Assembly: GCA_038373885.1 (NCBI GenBank) | Contig: JAWZYV010013532.1 | Span: forward strand, 62,001 to 126,000 | Reading direction: 5' to 3' | Length of the DNA stretch: 64,000 nucleotides | Source: Cheiracanthium punctorium | Lineage: Eukaryota > Arthropoda > Arachnida > Araneae > Cheiracanthiidae | In this document: one piece after another, positions 11,401-23,400 of the stretch | How positions within the stretch are numbered: the first letter of the stretch is position 1 | How the letters are laid out: each line of letters starts with the position of its first letter | Notes under the pieces: model-generated | What the model was told of the DNA's origin: nothing | The model's input: only the letters and a program-made list of their open reading frames with translations | Database searches by the model: none | Position numbers and translations under genes: made by a program

Positions 11401-14400
11401 GACAAAATTCGAGAATTATATTCTAAAAAGTGTCAGAGATATGAAGATAAATACATGCTGACTTAAACCACTTTTCCATGGCTCACGAAGTGAAAATTCA
11501 CGTCAAATGATCGCATTTCAGGAGTCGTACAGAAATTACGAAAGAAAATATTTTTTTTTCTACTCTAGCAATAAACGTTTATGTTCGAAATCACGTATAG
11601 CACCGATTCTTTGTTTAGAGATAGCTCTGAGATGTTTTATGATGAAAGGCTGAAATTTTGTATCCCCTCCTAAGTGTATGGTTTACATTTTCTACTTGGG
11701 AATTTTTTTATACGGGGGTTGTATGCAAATTTAAAAAAGTGTAATTTTTTTTTAATTAACGTGAGGTTAACTTAGTCTTTTTTCCTACCTTGTTTCCAAT
11801 GTACATTGCTCACTTATCTCTAACAGATAAAGAATTGAAGCGTGTTATCACCTTTTAGGGACACCCCGTGTATGGCCTCTAAACTTACCAAAATAAGTAG
11901 ACTATGCAATGTATATGCACAAGGGTGCGTTAATGTGTAATTTCAGCAAGAAGGTCACTTTGTCAGAGATGTTAGAAATTCAATGAAATGTTAGCTTTAC
12001 CTTTTCCTTCGCAGCGTGTCAGATGGGGCTCAGCAAGCACACTAGTACCCATAATACATCGGGGCGGTACTGATCATGCTGGTAGAATGGCGTGTACCGG
12101 AAGCAAGGTATATTGCCAGCAACTACAAGGCACAGTGGTTCTGGTGTCTGAAAAATACATACATATGTGCAGCTAATTCGCCGTAATTCCACAACACAAC
12201 CCGTACTAGTCAGTATAGCTTCTATCAAGTGCGGCTCCAGTGGGGGGCCCATGACGATTTAACGATTTCACACGTTCAATTAGCGTTTTGAAGATTTATA
12301 GACCTATCTAAAAAGCCCTCCAAAATTTCAGCCTAGAGCCTGTAACGGCAACAATAGTCGGTTCAAATTTCAGGTCATTCAGAGCAAGGGGTTCCTCTTT
12401 TTTACAGCTTTTTAAAAGTTAGATTCACCCTGTATAGTGTCATAAATAATTCACTCCCTTTAACCCTTTGAGGCGCAACCCTTTCCCAATGCTGAAAAAA
12501 AGGGCAGCCGTTGCCATCGCTCGACTTAACTACCAGCAAGATGGCGGACGATCGAAACGTTCATCGCGTGCCGCCGATCTAGAGACCCTTTTTGACGACA
12601 GCTGGCTGTGCCGCACAGACAGCTGCCGTCAAAAAGGGTCTCTACATCGGTGGCACGCGATGAACGTTTCGATCGTCCGCCATCTTGCTGGTAGTTAAGT
12701 CGAGCGATGGCAACGGCTGCCCTTTTTTCAGCATTGGGCAATCTATCTAGCTGTTCTCGCATTCTTCCATTTTTCAGCAGTATGTCAGTGCTGTTAAAAA
12801 GAATCGTGACCAATTTTTGACGGGAAATGACGTGCTAAAAAGTAAAGGATTTTCGTAGAGCTATGTCACCTGCAACTCTTTTTATAGAAATCAAATCTAT
12901 TCTTCATGACTGGCAACAGTGAAAACGTCAGAGTTTGGTGTTCCCAGAGCGGGAACACTGCGCGTTAAAGGGTTAATGACGTTATAAAGAGTTCATCTCT
13001 GTTTTGCACAGAACTGCAAGATGTCATTGCTTTTTTATATGAGAACTCCAAGAAAAAGAAAAGTAAAAACGAAAAAAATCAGTATTTCTTTTGTTTTAAA
13101 CATTAATTTAATATATGGCGGCTTTATTTGTAGAAACAGTAAAGCCAGAAACTCTTATTGGGACAATATATGTTACAAACTTTTGAGCCGTCCCTTTTTG
13201 GATAATTAGCATTTTGTAGTTTGATAAAATTGCATTTGGGTAAGGAGTGTAGGTAAGTTTGGGTGTGATGGGATACTGTTATTATATTTTCAGGAGAGTA
13301 AAGAAATACCTATGTTTCATCGTAAAATTGTTGTTAATAGCAATACTACTATTATTGATATTATATATTTCTTTCTCTTCAACAGGGCAGTTGGAGGGAT
13401 TCAAACACAGCGGATCCTAACGGCTTGGTATCGGGACATGCTTACACAATTAGTGCAGTTGCTACAGTAAGTAAATTATAAGAAGGTCTGTTTCACACTA
13501 CCTACTTATATTTTACATTTAAAAAGGCTGAATTTTAGTTGATAAAAACTACGATTATTAGAAATTAAATCTGTTTGTATGTACAAAAGGCATTCCATAA
13601 AAACTGAGAGTTATTTTTTACGTAGTGGCAACACCGCGAAACTAAAAAATAGAAGTGCAGGCGATTTTTTCAAACTGTTAACTGTATGTTTATACAAAAT
13701 TCTAAACGAAGCAGACGTGCTTGTTTAAAGAACTGTTTTATTTGCCCTACACAAATGGAGATGAACTGGTAGGGAATTGGACATTACATCACGATAATGC
13801 TCGCCCGCATGTCGCTACTTCTGTTCAGCAATATCTTAGTAAATGCAATATTAAAATCATGCCACATCCCCGTTACAGTCCAGATCTCGCACCATGCGAT
13901 AAACGATTTCTGCCTGTTTCTGACATTGAAAGAGAAGTAATTAAAAACACTTTTTATTAGCACTCGGGTGCTATTTCTTTCAAGCACGGGATTTTGTCTA
14001 CGCGGCGCGCCGTGGTCACTTTTCTGTTTGATTCATGTTTTCTGCAGAGTGATTTGATATTGCTAACGGAAACATGGACTATCCCTTCAGATGATTTTCA
14101 AATAGCAGGATTCACTTTGGTCGAACGGATCGACAGTGGTTTCCAAAACAGAAAGCAATTTGGAGTTGCTAACGGAAACATGGACTACCCCTTCAGATGA
14201 TTTTCAAATACCAGGATTCACTTTATTAGGCAAGTTGGAGTGTATAGGCTGATTAATTTTATTTTTTACCAACTATGCGTAAAGATCCAGAGCTGGGAAT
14301 CGAACCCAGGACTCCCGCATAACGTGCGGGTGCTCTACTACTGAGCTACTCTGGGACGATTCCCAGATGAAATTTCTCGCATTAGAGCCGTTGGCGTTTA

Positions 14401-17400
14401 TCATCTTCCTCTGCAAACCACAGATAGAACAGATGAAACAATTAATTCGCGACAACTCCATTACGCCGCGGATATTATACATTTTTAGAAAGTGATTCCA
14501 TCAACCTTTCAAGTTATTAGGCAAGTTGGAGTGTATAGGCTGATTAATTTTATTTATTTATTTATTTATTTTTTTTTTTTTTACCAACTATGCGAAAAGA
14601 TCCAGAGCTGGGAATCGAACCCAGGACTGCCGCATAACGTGCGGGTGCTCTACTACTGAGCTACTCTGGGACGATTCCCAGATGAAATTTCTCGCATTAG
14701 AGCCGTTGGCATTTATCATCTTCCTCTGCAAACCACAGATAGAACAGATGAAACAATTAATTCGCGACAACTCCATTACGCCGCGGATATTATACATTTT
14801 TAGAAAGTGATTCCATCAACCTTTCAAGTTATTAGGCAAGTTGGAGTGTATAGGCTGATTAATTTTATTTTTTACCAACTATGCGAAAAGATCCAGAGCT
14901 GGGAATCGAACCCAGGACTGCCGCATAACGTGCGGGTGCTCTACTACTGAGCTACTCTGGGACGATTCCCAGATGAAATTTCTCGCATTAGAGCCGTTGG
15001 CATTTATCATCTTCCTCTGCAAACCACAGATAGAATAGATGAAACAATTAATTCGCGACAACTCCATTACGCCGCGGATATTATACATTTTTAGAAAGTG
15101 ATTCCATCAACCTTTCAAGTTATTAGGCAAGTTGGAGTGTATAGGCTGATTAATTTTATTTTTTACCAACTATGCGAAAAGATCCCTTTCTAACGATCAC
15201 TTTCTAAAAATGTATAATATCCGCGGCGTAATGGAGTTGTCGCGAATTAATTGTTTCATCTGTTCTATCTGTGGTTTGCAGAGGAAGATGATAAATGCCA
15301 ACGGCTCTAATGCGAGAAATTTCATCTGGGAATCGTCCCAGAGTAGCTCAGTAGTAGAGCACCCGCACGTTATGCGGCAGTCCTGGGTTCGATTCCCAGC
15401 TCTGGATCTTTTCGCATAGTTGGTAAAAAATAAAATTAATCAGCCTATGCACTCCAACTTGCCTAATAACTTGAAAGGTTGATGGAATCACTTTCTAAAA
15501 ATGTATAATATCCGCGGCGTAATGGAGTTGTCGCGAATTAATTGTTTCATCTGTTCTATCTGTGGTTTGCAGAGGAAGATGATAAATGCCAACGGCTCTA
15601 ATGCGAGAAATTTCATCTGGGAATCGTCCCAGAGTAGCTCAGTAGTAGAGCACCCGCACGTTATGCGGCAGTCCTGGGTTCGATTCCCAGCTCTGGATCT
15701 TTTCGCATAGTTGGTAAAAAATAAAATTAATCAGCCTATACACTCCAACTTGCCTAATAACTTGAAAGGTTGATGGAATCACTTTCTAAAAATGTACCAG
15801 GATTCACTTTGGTCGAATGGATAGACAGTGGTTTGCAAAACAGAAAGCCATCTGGAGTTATGATTTTTATAAAGAAAAACTTTATAAAAAGAATATGGAA
15901 CACTACCCGTTCCTACAAGAGCCAGATCAATGGCGTTCAAATGGTCATTGCGTATATTCAAGATAAAGTGCGATTTGCAATTGAATCGGTGAGTGCAGAT
16001 ACCACCTCAGTCACAAAAAGGAAATTTTTCAGGAGAGAGAAAAAACTTCATAACTCCTCCAAATTTTCAAATATTTAAGCGTTTTTTTTCCTCTGTCATA
16101 ACATGCATTTATGTTTCTGTCATGCAAATATTACCTAATTTCGACATCAATTAGGCTCAGGAAAATTTAAAATTTCATTCGGACTTATGCTGTTTCTGCA
16201 CTCAACTGGTTTTTAGTCAGCTGAAAACTTGGAAAAAGGTAATCATTCAAATCAAAGCAAAGCAAAGCAAATCCCCATTTATTATCTTACCATATTTATG
16301 GTATACAAAAGTCAAGAACATGAATTTAGGAGAAAAAAGGTGCTTTGCTTGCAGAAAATTATGAAGATGAAAATCTAACATTGAAGCTGGAATAACTATT
16401 TTTTAGAAAACCACCCCTAGGGCAGGTCAGGTGGCCAATAATAGTGTTAAATTAGATCATTCTCGACCATTGATTCATTGTCGTGTGTCGACCATTGATC
16501 ATTGTCGCCCATCGTTCGAAAAGAAGCCCCGTATCTACGAAACTACTCAACAGACTAACGTCGTTCTTGCCCTCAACACGCATCTTGCCTTTCTAAGCTT
16601 AATTTCATCGAAAACGATTTTTCGCATTTTTGAATCGCACATCTGAAGTGGTTTCTCCACTCACCGATTCAATTACATACGCTTCCGAATTTCTTATGAA
16701 GATAAATTAGACGCTATATTCGAAACGTTACTGAAGGAGGAGGATTGTAAGACTGTTTTAGTAGGAGATTTTTAACATATAATTAAATTCCGATCAAGGA
16801 TCCGATTTCATAACTGAAATGGATACTTTAGATTTTCCATTACTCACTAATCCAAAACATTTCACCACTGGGGGCGAAACAACAATTGATGCAGTTTTCA
16901 GCAACAAAATTATGCGAACAGGAGTCTATATGATCACTTATTATAGTTATCATTTTCCACTATATGGCAGAATTGATTGAATAGATTTTTTAAAAAATCT
17001 GAAATTCTTCCAGCCGAGTGCGTATATAAAATCTGGAAGAATTTTTGAATTCTTTTTTTTTTTAATTTTATTTTCATTTGCCACACCGCTCGCAGTCATT
17101 TTATCCATGCTAATTAATTTTAGATCTGCATTCGAATTTCTGTGACAGAATTTTATCTCAAAGGGAGACTTGAATCTAACACTCAAAGAAACAAAATATA
17201 TTTATTTCTCATACTTCTAATTTTTTTCAAAAAGAGGCGTTCTCTCTTTTAAGAATTTTTTTAAAATATTTTCCAAGCTAAGAAGTTTACTTACCCACAG
17301 GCCAAGATCCCTCTTGTAGATAATTGGCCTTAATCCCACAACACAACACATTCAACATTTAGTGAAACGTTTATAATTTAATACTTTTTCGCAAAAATTT

Positions 17401-20400
17401 GAATAATTAATATTTTTGTATTCAATTAAATTTATTTACAGTTTTTGAATTCAGCTTGGATCCCAAGGTAATTTTTGCCCCCCCCCCCCAACACACTTCT
17501 TTATATGAAAGTTTCAGCTAGCCGTGAAACTAATTTCACATTAGAGAGGAAATTACAAAATGTAGAGCTACTTTTATGTTGAAAATACACAGTGAAGAAC
17601 AACATGGCGCTCTTACACACTAAAGGTGCGTTCATCCTTCACACTAAAGGTGCGTTCACCGTCAAGACTTCTGCATGGCATTTATATTTTTTACTATTCC
17701 ACAACGGAGGCGTAGCAAAAACGAGATAACGGACATTTTATTCCCGCCCTCTGAAAACTATTCTACATTTATTTACCGCGAACGAAGACTTGAAAAAGCA
17801 GCGCTGTATTATTAATCAGATTTGGATATTTAAAAGAGCTGTGATCGAGATATTTTCGCATCTATAATGAATTTTACATAGTACTTATGTATTCGTTTTT
17901 GTTTTAATATATATAACAAAGGCGTAGTCCAAAGAAGGGGAATGACCTTTTATTCCCGCCCTCCATAAGCTTTATGATTAGACATTTCATGAGAAAATAC
18001 GGAGATTTGAAGAAAAGAATTTGTTGAATATTCGGTTTCAAATGTAAAATCCAGTTCAGACTTTTAAAGAAGCTCTCACCCCGGTCATAGTTTATTTATA
18101 TTTTCTAAATTCTTTTAACATACCATTTAAATTTGTTTTTCATTACTCGACGACGAAAGTATAGCCGAGAGGAGCGAAATATACTTTTGTTCCCGCCCTC
18201 CGGAAACTAGTTTGAATTAGCAGTTAGGAAGAATGAAGACTTGCAGAAGTAATTCTTAAATATATTGCATTAAATCGCTTTTTCCAAATAGAAAATCAAG
18301 TTGGGATTATCAAAGAAAATTTTCTCAAGGGTTCTAAGTGATCTGCATTGCATTAAAATACAATTTATTACTATTCAACAACGGAAACGTATCAAAAAGC
18401 ATGCAAGTGACAGTTTTTTCTCGCCCTTTGAAAGTTATTCTGAATTTAATCAGGGTGAACTAAGCCTTGAAAAAGCAGTGCTGCATTATTAATTCCCCTC
18501 TTTCTACAGAAATCAGGTTAGGATATTTAAAAGAGATGTGATCGAGATATTTTGGTCCCTATAATGAATCCTACTACTGTATATAGTTGTGCTGACCCTG
18601 ACTCATTGAATCTGTCACAATTCCTTTTCAACTGTTCCAAAACAAAACTTTTACCGTTATTAATCGAAACAGATTAAACAGTTACTGTCGAAAAATGTAA
18701 TAAAATTCACACCGCTAGTGCGATCGGATTGACATTTTTCATAATTATGTAGAAAAATACAGAAAACACTATGCGCTTTAAAAAAAAATCTGGAAATGCA
18801 CCAGTTCCCGAATTTTTAAGCGATTTTTCGCAATTTTCAGCTCCATTTTATTTCCAAGTAAAAAGGTTAATAATTTGCTTCATAAAATTAGGAGTCGCAA
18901 TTGATATTTACATCATATTGAAGTCACGGTTATGGTACAGCTTTAGTATTAGTTCTTTTTGGTGCGCTTTTGTTTTGGCGATTTTTTCTTGGAGCGATAA
19001 AAGAAGCCTTTATGGTAATTCCGCCATTTGACGATCGGAAGTTAAGGCATGGTAATCCTAAAGCCGGTTTTTTATTTCCGAGAATGGCTACTCGCTGACG
19101 ATGACAACGTGCTTAATGATTTTATTTTAATGGCTTTATTTTAAATTAAATTGTATTATTTAATTATTTTTTAAATTTAAAATGGATGTTTAGGTTCATA
19201 CTGACTGTTTATTAACAGTTTTGTATGAATTAACATTCTTTTGATAGTACTTTTTAGGTTAATATTTTCGTTTTCCATTGTTTATTTGTTAAGGGCAGAA
19301 GCAACAAATAATTACTTTATTATTTTATACCTTGAAGTAATTTTAGTAATTTCGATTTCATTATTTCAATACTGCAATAGTTTAGCGATTTTATTTTAAT
19401 CAAGGTTTGAGATAAGCATTGTTTGTTTTTATTTCTTATGATTTAAACCAGGTCTTTACTTTTGCTTATGTTAGGGATGGACGCGAGACGAAAAATAAGC
19501 GTCTCGCAAAATAGCCTAAAAGCTTTGTATCGTCTCGCAAAAATCCCTACATCGTAATGTGTGTCTCGTCTCGTGTCCATCCCTAGCTTATGTATGCTTT
19601 TGTCAGAATGCTAAAATATATTTTAATTTTTTAATGTCTTTTTATGTTATTTTTGTGGGGTATTGTCTTTAGAATATTATTTATTTGCCTTATTAAAGTA
19701 ATTCTACTAAAAAGAAAAAGAGGAGTTGAGGGGGAGGGGCATAGCCCCCTCACGTAAAAAGTAATTAAATTTTATTAAATCAAAGCTTTATATGTACATC
19801 TAAGCTTGTAATCTGTAAAAAAACATTTTCATAAAAATATTTAAAAGCCATTAAAATAAATCATAGCAAATTGAACGTGCGAGGATCGTCAATTATCTTG
19901 GAAACCAGCGCCATATCCGACCCGCCAATTGGAATCGGCAAGGCCAAAAGGATTAATATTAAAGCTGTTCCACCGTTATCAGGCTTTGAAGATAAAATTT
20001 TGATTCCAATTCGTTTAAAATTGTTTTTCCAGATTCTATAATTTTTTCCCAAAAATAAAATGATTTCCTGTTCATAAAGCATCGATATAAGAGGGCTGTT
20101 CCCACAAATCGCAATCGTTCGAATGCGAAAACTTTCCGCACGTTTCCGGAAGAGCATGAAATCCGATTTCGGTACATGATAAAAAATTCAATATGAAGTT
20201 ATTTATTTTAAGTGAACGAAGATTAAATACACTGAGCGTAGATGTATTTTCGTTAAATGTTTTTTCTAGCGCCTGTTGTAATTGGCTCCACAACTGGCTT
20301 TATCTTTTAGTTTTACGTAGCACTTATATTGGTTTCTGTCTTTTTTTTTAAATAACAGAGGCGTGGCCCATTGAAGGAAAATGAGGTTTTGTTCCCGCCC

Positions 20401-23400
20401 TCTGTAAGCTTTATGGTGGAGAGAGTGGATGAGAAAAATGATGAGTATTCTGTTTCAGATAGAAAATGAAGTTGGGAATGTTAAAGAAACTCTTATCCGG
20501 ATCTGGGTTATTAATCGTATTCTAAATTCTTTTAACATATCATTTAAATTTTCATTACTCAACGAAGAAGGCGTAGCCGAAAAGACGAGAAATGTACTTT
20601 GGTTCACGCCCTCTAAAAACTAGCCTGCATTAGTTAGGGAGTACGAGAACTTGAATTCAGAAGTGTTTTGCATCTAATTCTCTGTTTTGAAAAGAAAATC
20701 GACTTTGGATTACTAAAGAAACCTTGTGCCGGTGTTCATGATAGTATTTCGATATTCTAATTGATACCTGAATAGAAATTAAATATATTTTTCATCATTT
20801 AACAATGCAAGGCGAAGCAAAAAGCAGACGAATGACGTTTAGTTCCCGCTATTCTATAAAAAAGCTATTCTAAATTCAAACAGGACGTATGACCTGGAAA
20901 ACTCAGTGCTGTACTATTAAACCCTCTGTTTCTAATAGAAAATCAGATTGGATTTTTTAAAGGAACTGTGATCCAGGTATTTCGAAATTTACAATAAATT
21001 TTACGTAACATTTACATTAGTTTATCTTACATATGCATGCATAAATAAGAGTTTCTTTGATAATACCAACCTGATTATTTTCTGTTCAAACAGAATATTT
21101 AATGATTGCTTTTCTTCAAGTCCGTACCACAAGATTGAATGGCAAATCAGATTGCTTTTAGAGGGCGGGAACGAAATCTCATTTCCCTTCTTCAGGCTGT
21201 TCCTCGCATATGAATATAAAATGGTGTTTTCTTCCCGCTAACTAAAACAAATCAGATTTCAAATTCGATCTTGAAGTACATACACTTTTAGAAGCAATCA
21301 TTAAATTTCCTTTTTCGATTAGAAATAATTAGGATGGAATTCCGCAGGCTGTACTTTTTGAAAATCATGGGACTTTAGAACAGCTTTTGGAAGAGCTCAG
21401 TTGCGGTGGACTCGAAAAATGTTAAAATGTCTCTTTATACTACTATCTGTTACGAAAGAATAACTTAGAACTTACGAAAAACTGACTTATAAGAGTTACG
21501 AAACTCTTAGGGGAAAATGCTAAACACGCGAAATTTTGTACTTTCTTAAACAGGTGACAACGCGGCCCATTTTTGAAGGCAATTATTGTGCTTATGAATT
21601 TTTCCTGAAAGTTTCATGACTTATAAATTTATTATTAATATTAGCCTAGAGAGCATTTGAAGAAGATTATTAATTTTTTGAATGTTTAACATAATTTGTT
21701 TTTGCTTTTAAAGCTGTTGGAAAGTTCTATGATGCTTGTCGCATTTCTAAAGGAACATTCTTTACCACCACAATTTCAATGCAGATAAAGATGAATTAAA
21801 ATTACATCTCATTTCATCCGTGAATTGCAAATAATTTCGTCGTCTCATATTTAAAAAACAACTGCTCGCTTGCAGCAGAGCGGTTTTACAGTTCTGGAAG
21901 ACCTAAGACACACATGGGCAACCTCCAGCGCGCGGAACATATCAAAATCCCGTATGAAACCCATAGAAACGATTCAAATTTCTATATGGCTCTGAATTTA
22001 AAATTTATTTAACGCTTAAAGGAAACGGGTGCCTTTAGACAAACGTTGATGAATGGAAGGTCCACTGTTTTGTTCCTGTTGATTTAAAACAACACTACTT
22101 TTGAAATTCCATATGGTTTATTAGTTACATACAAATTAATTACATAATAAGTTAACAAACAACAGCAACCTAGCTCGGTCACATCTTTATGGAGATCTGC
22201 CAGCTTCACCAACTGTTGCCACTCATGGGTTACATAAAATAATACATGATGAAATGAACGAATCGATTACGATTAAGTTCTTGGTTAGAAGTATACATTC
22301 AGATATGTCACATCCTCCCTTTTATTCAGTATATTCTGTTAAATAAGCAGGACGCTTACTTATGCGACCAAATCTAGTTTTATAAGACTGTTCATTACCT
22401 GAATCAGTACCAGCTAAAGACTGACCATTATCTTTGTTAGGTTCATTATCAGATGGACAGTCACTTGAACCATTAACATTAAAGTTATCATATTCAAAAT
22501 TTACAATGTTTTTCACAGGTTTGTTTACTTTTGAAAGAATCAAGTATTTTCTATTTCTGTAATAAACATTGCCTAGTTCTGTTTTAATTTTATATGATCT
22601 TGGGGTGTTAGCTTTCGATAAGATGATGGCAGGTTCCCATGTCTTGTTTTTGATATTTTGGACTAACACTCTATCACCAGGTTTTAATGGTTTAAGCTTT
22701 TTTGTATTCCTATCAAAATAATACTTCTGTTTATTTTGCCTCTGTTTAAGTTTGGGGACAATGTTTCTCTCAATTTTAGCATCTAGCAATTTTTTACAAA
22801 TGGGCAATCTAGTTCTCAATCTGCGATTAAATAACAATTGAGCAGGTGATAACCCAATGCCTGTAATGGGGCTATTTCTGTACTCCAGCAGAGCTGTTAT
22901 AGGTTTCTTATTATCCTCGGCTGCTTTTTTGAATAAGTTCTTAAAAATACCCACTGCTTTTTCTGCCATTCCATTACTTTGAGAATGATATGGGCTAATG
23001 AAAGATAGTTCTATGTCCCAATGTTTAGCGAACTTCTTAAACTCCCAGCTATTAAATGGATTATTATCACATACAATTGTTTCTGGTACTCCAAACCTAG
23101 CAATAACATCCTCCAGTACTACAATGATATCACCCATTGCTTTACTTTGAACTTTTCCCACCTCTATCCATTTCGAATAATAATCAACAATAATTAGGTA
23201 ATTTACACCTTTATAATACATTAAATCAGCTCCTATTTTCTGAAATGGTCTATCAGGAATACTGTGGGGAAGCAATGGTTCATTGGGGAGTGATTTTCGA
23301 AATTTCATACATATCTCACAATTCTGTATAGTATTTTCAATGTCTCGTGAAAGACCAGGCCAAAACATAATCTCACGAGCCCTATTTTTGCATCGTTCAA

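Larger units (their letters stand above)
6154..13385 (+). other. Calpain intron 3: Tc1-like element, SINEs, MITEs, palindromic TTAA element
   Basis: Elements listed separately fill about half of this intron. I recognise nothing in 6154-6371, 8261-8963, 10548-11423, 11871-12459 or 12977-13385. Confidence 0.8.
14225..15794. repeat. Inverted cluster of five tRNA-like repeat units
   Basis: Three units in minus orientation (14225-15178) are followed by two in plus orientation (about 15190-15794). Units are 291-315 bp: TTGATGGAATCACTTTC, an AT/GC mixed leader, a tRNA-like segment, then AGTTGGTAAAAAATAAAATT and CCAACTTGCCTAATAAC. The cluster interrupts the EEP frame and is flanked by a 16-bp duplication TACCAGGATTCACTTT (14209-14224, 15795-15810). 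Confidence 0.85.

Noticed and set aside
12468..12813. Two similar ORFs on opposite strands with an RSKRSSRA motif
   Set aside because: They are mirror readings of the palindrome arms, not proteins.
14286..15697. A genuine cluster of five functional tRNA-Asn genes
   Set aside because: C at position 33, acceptor mismatch, four copies with a broken anticodon stem, and little resemblance to typical tRNA-Asn.
14273..15710. Five identical 69-codon ORFs
   Set aside because: Each reads through the tRNA-like segment of a repeat unit; not a protein family.
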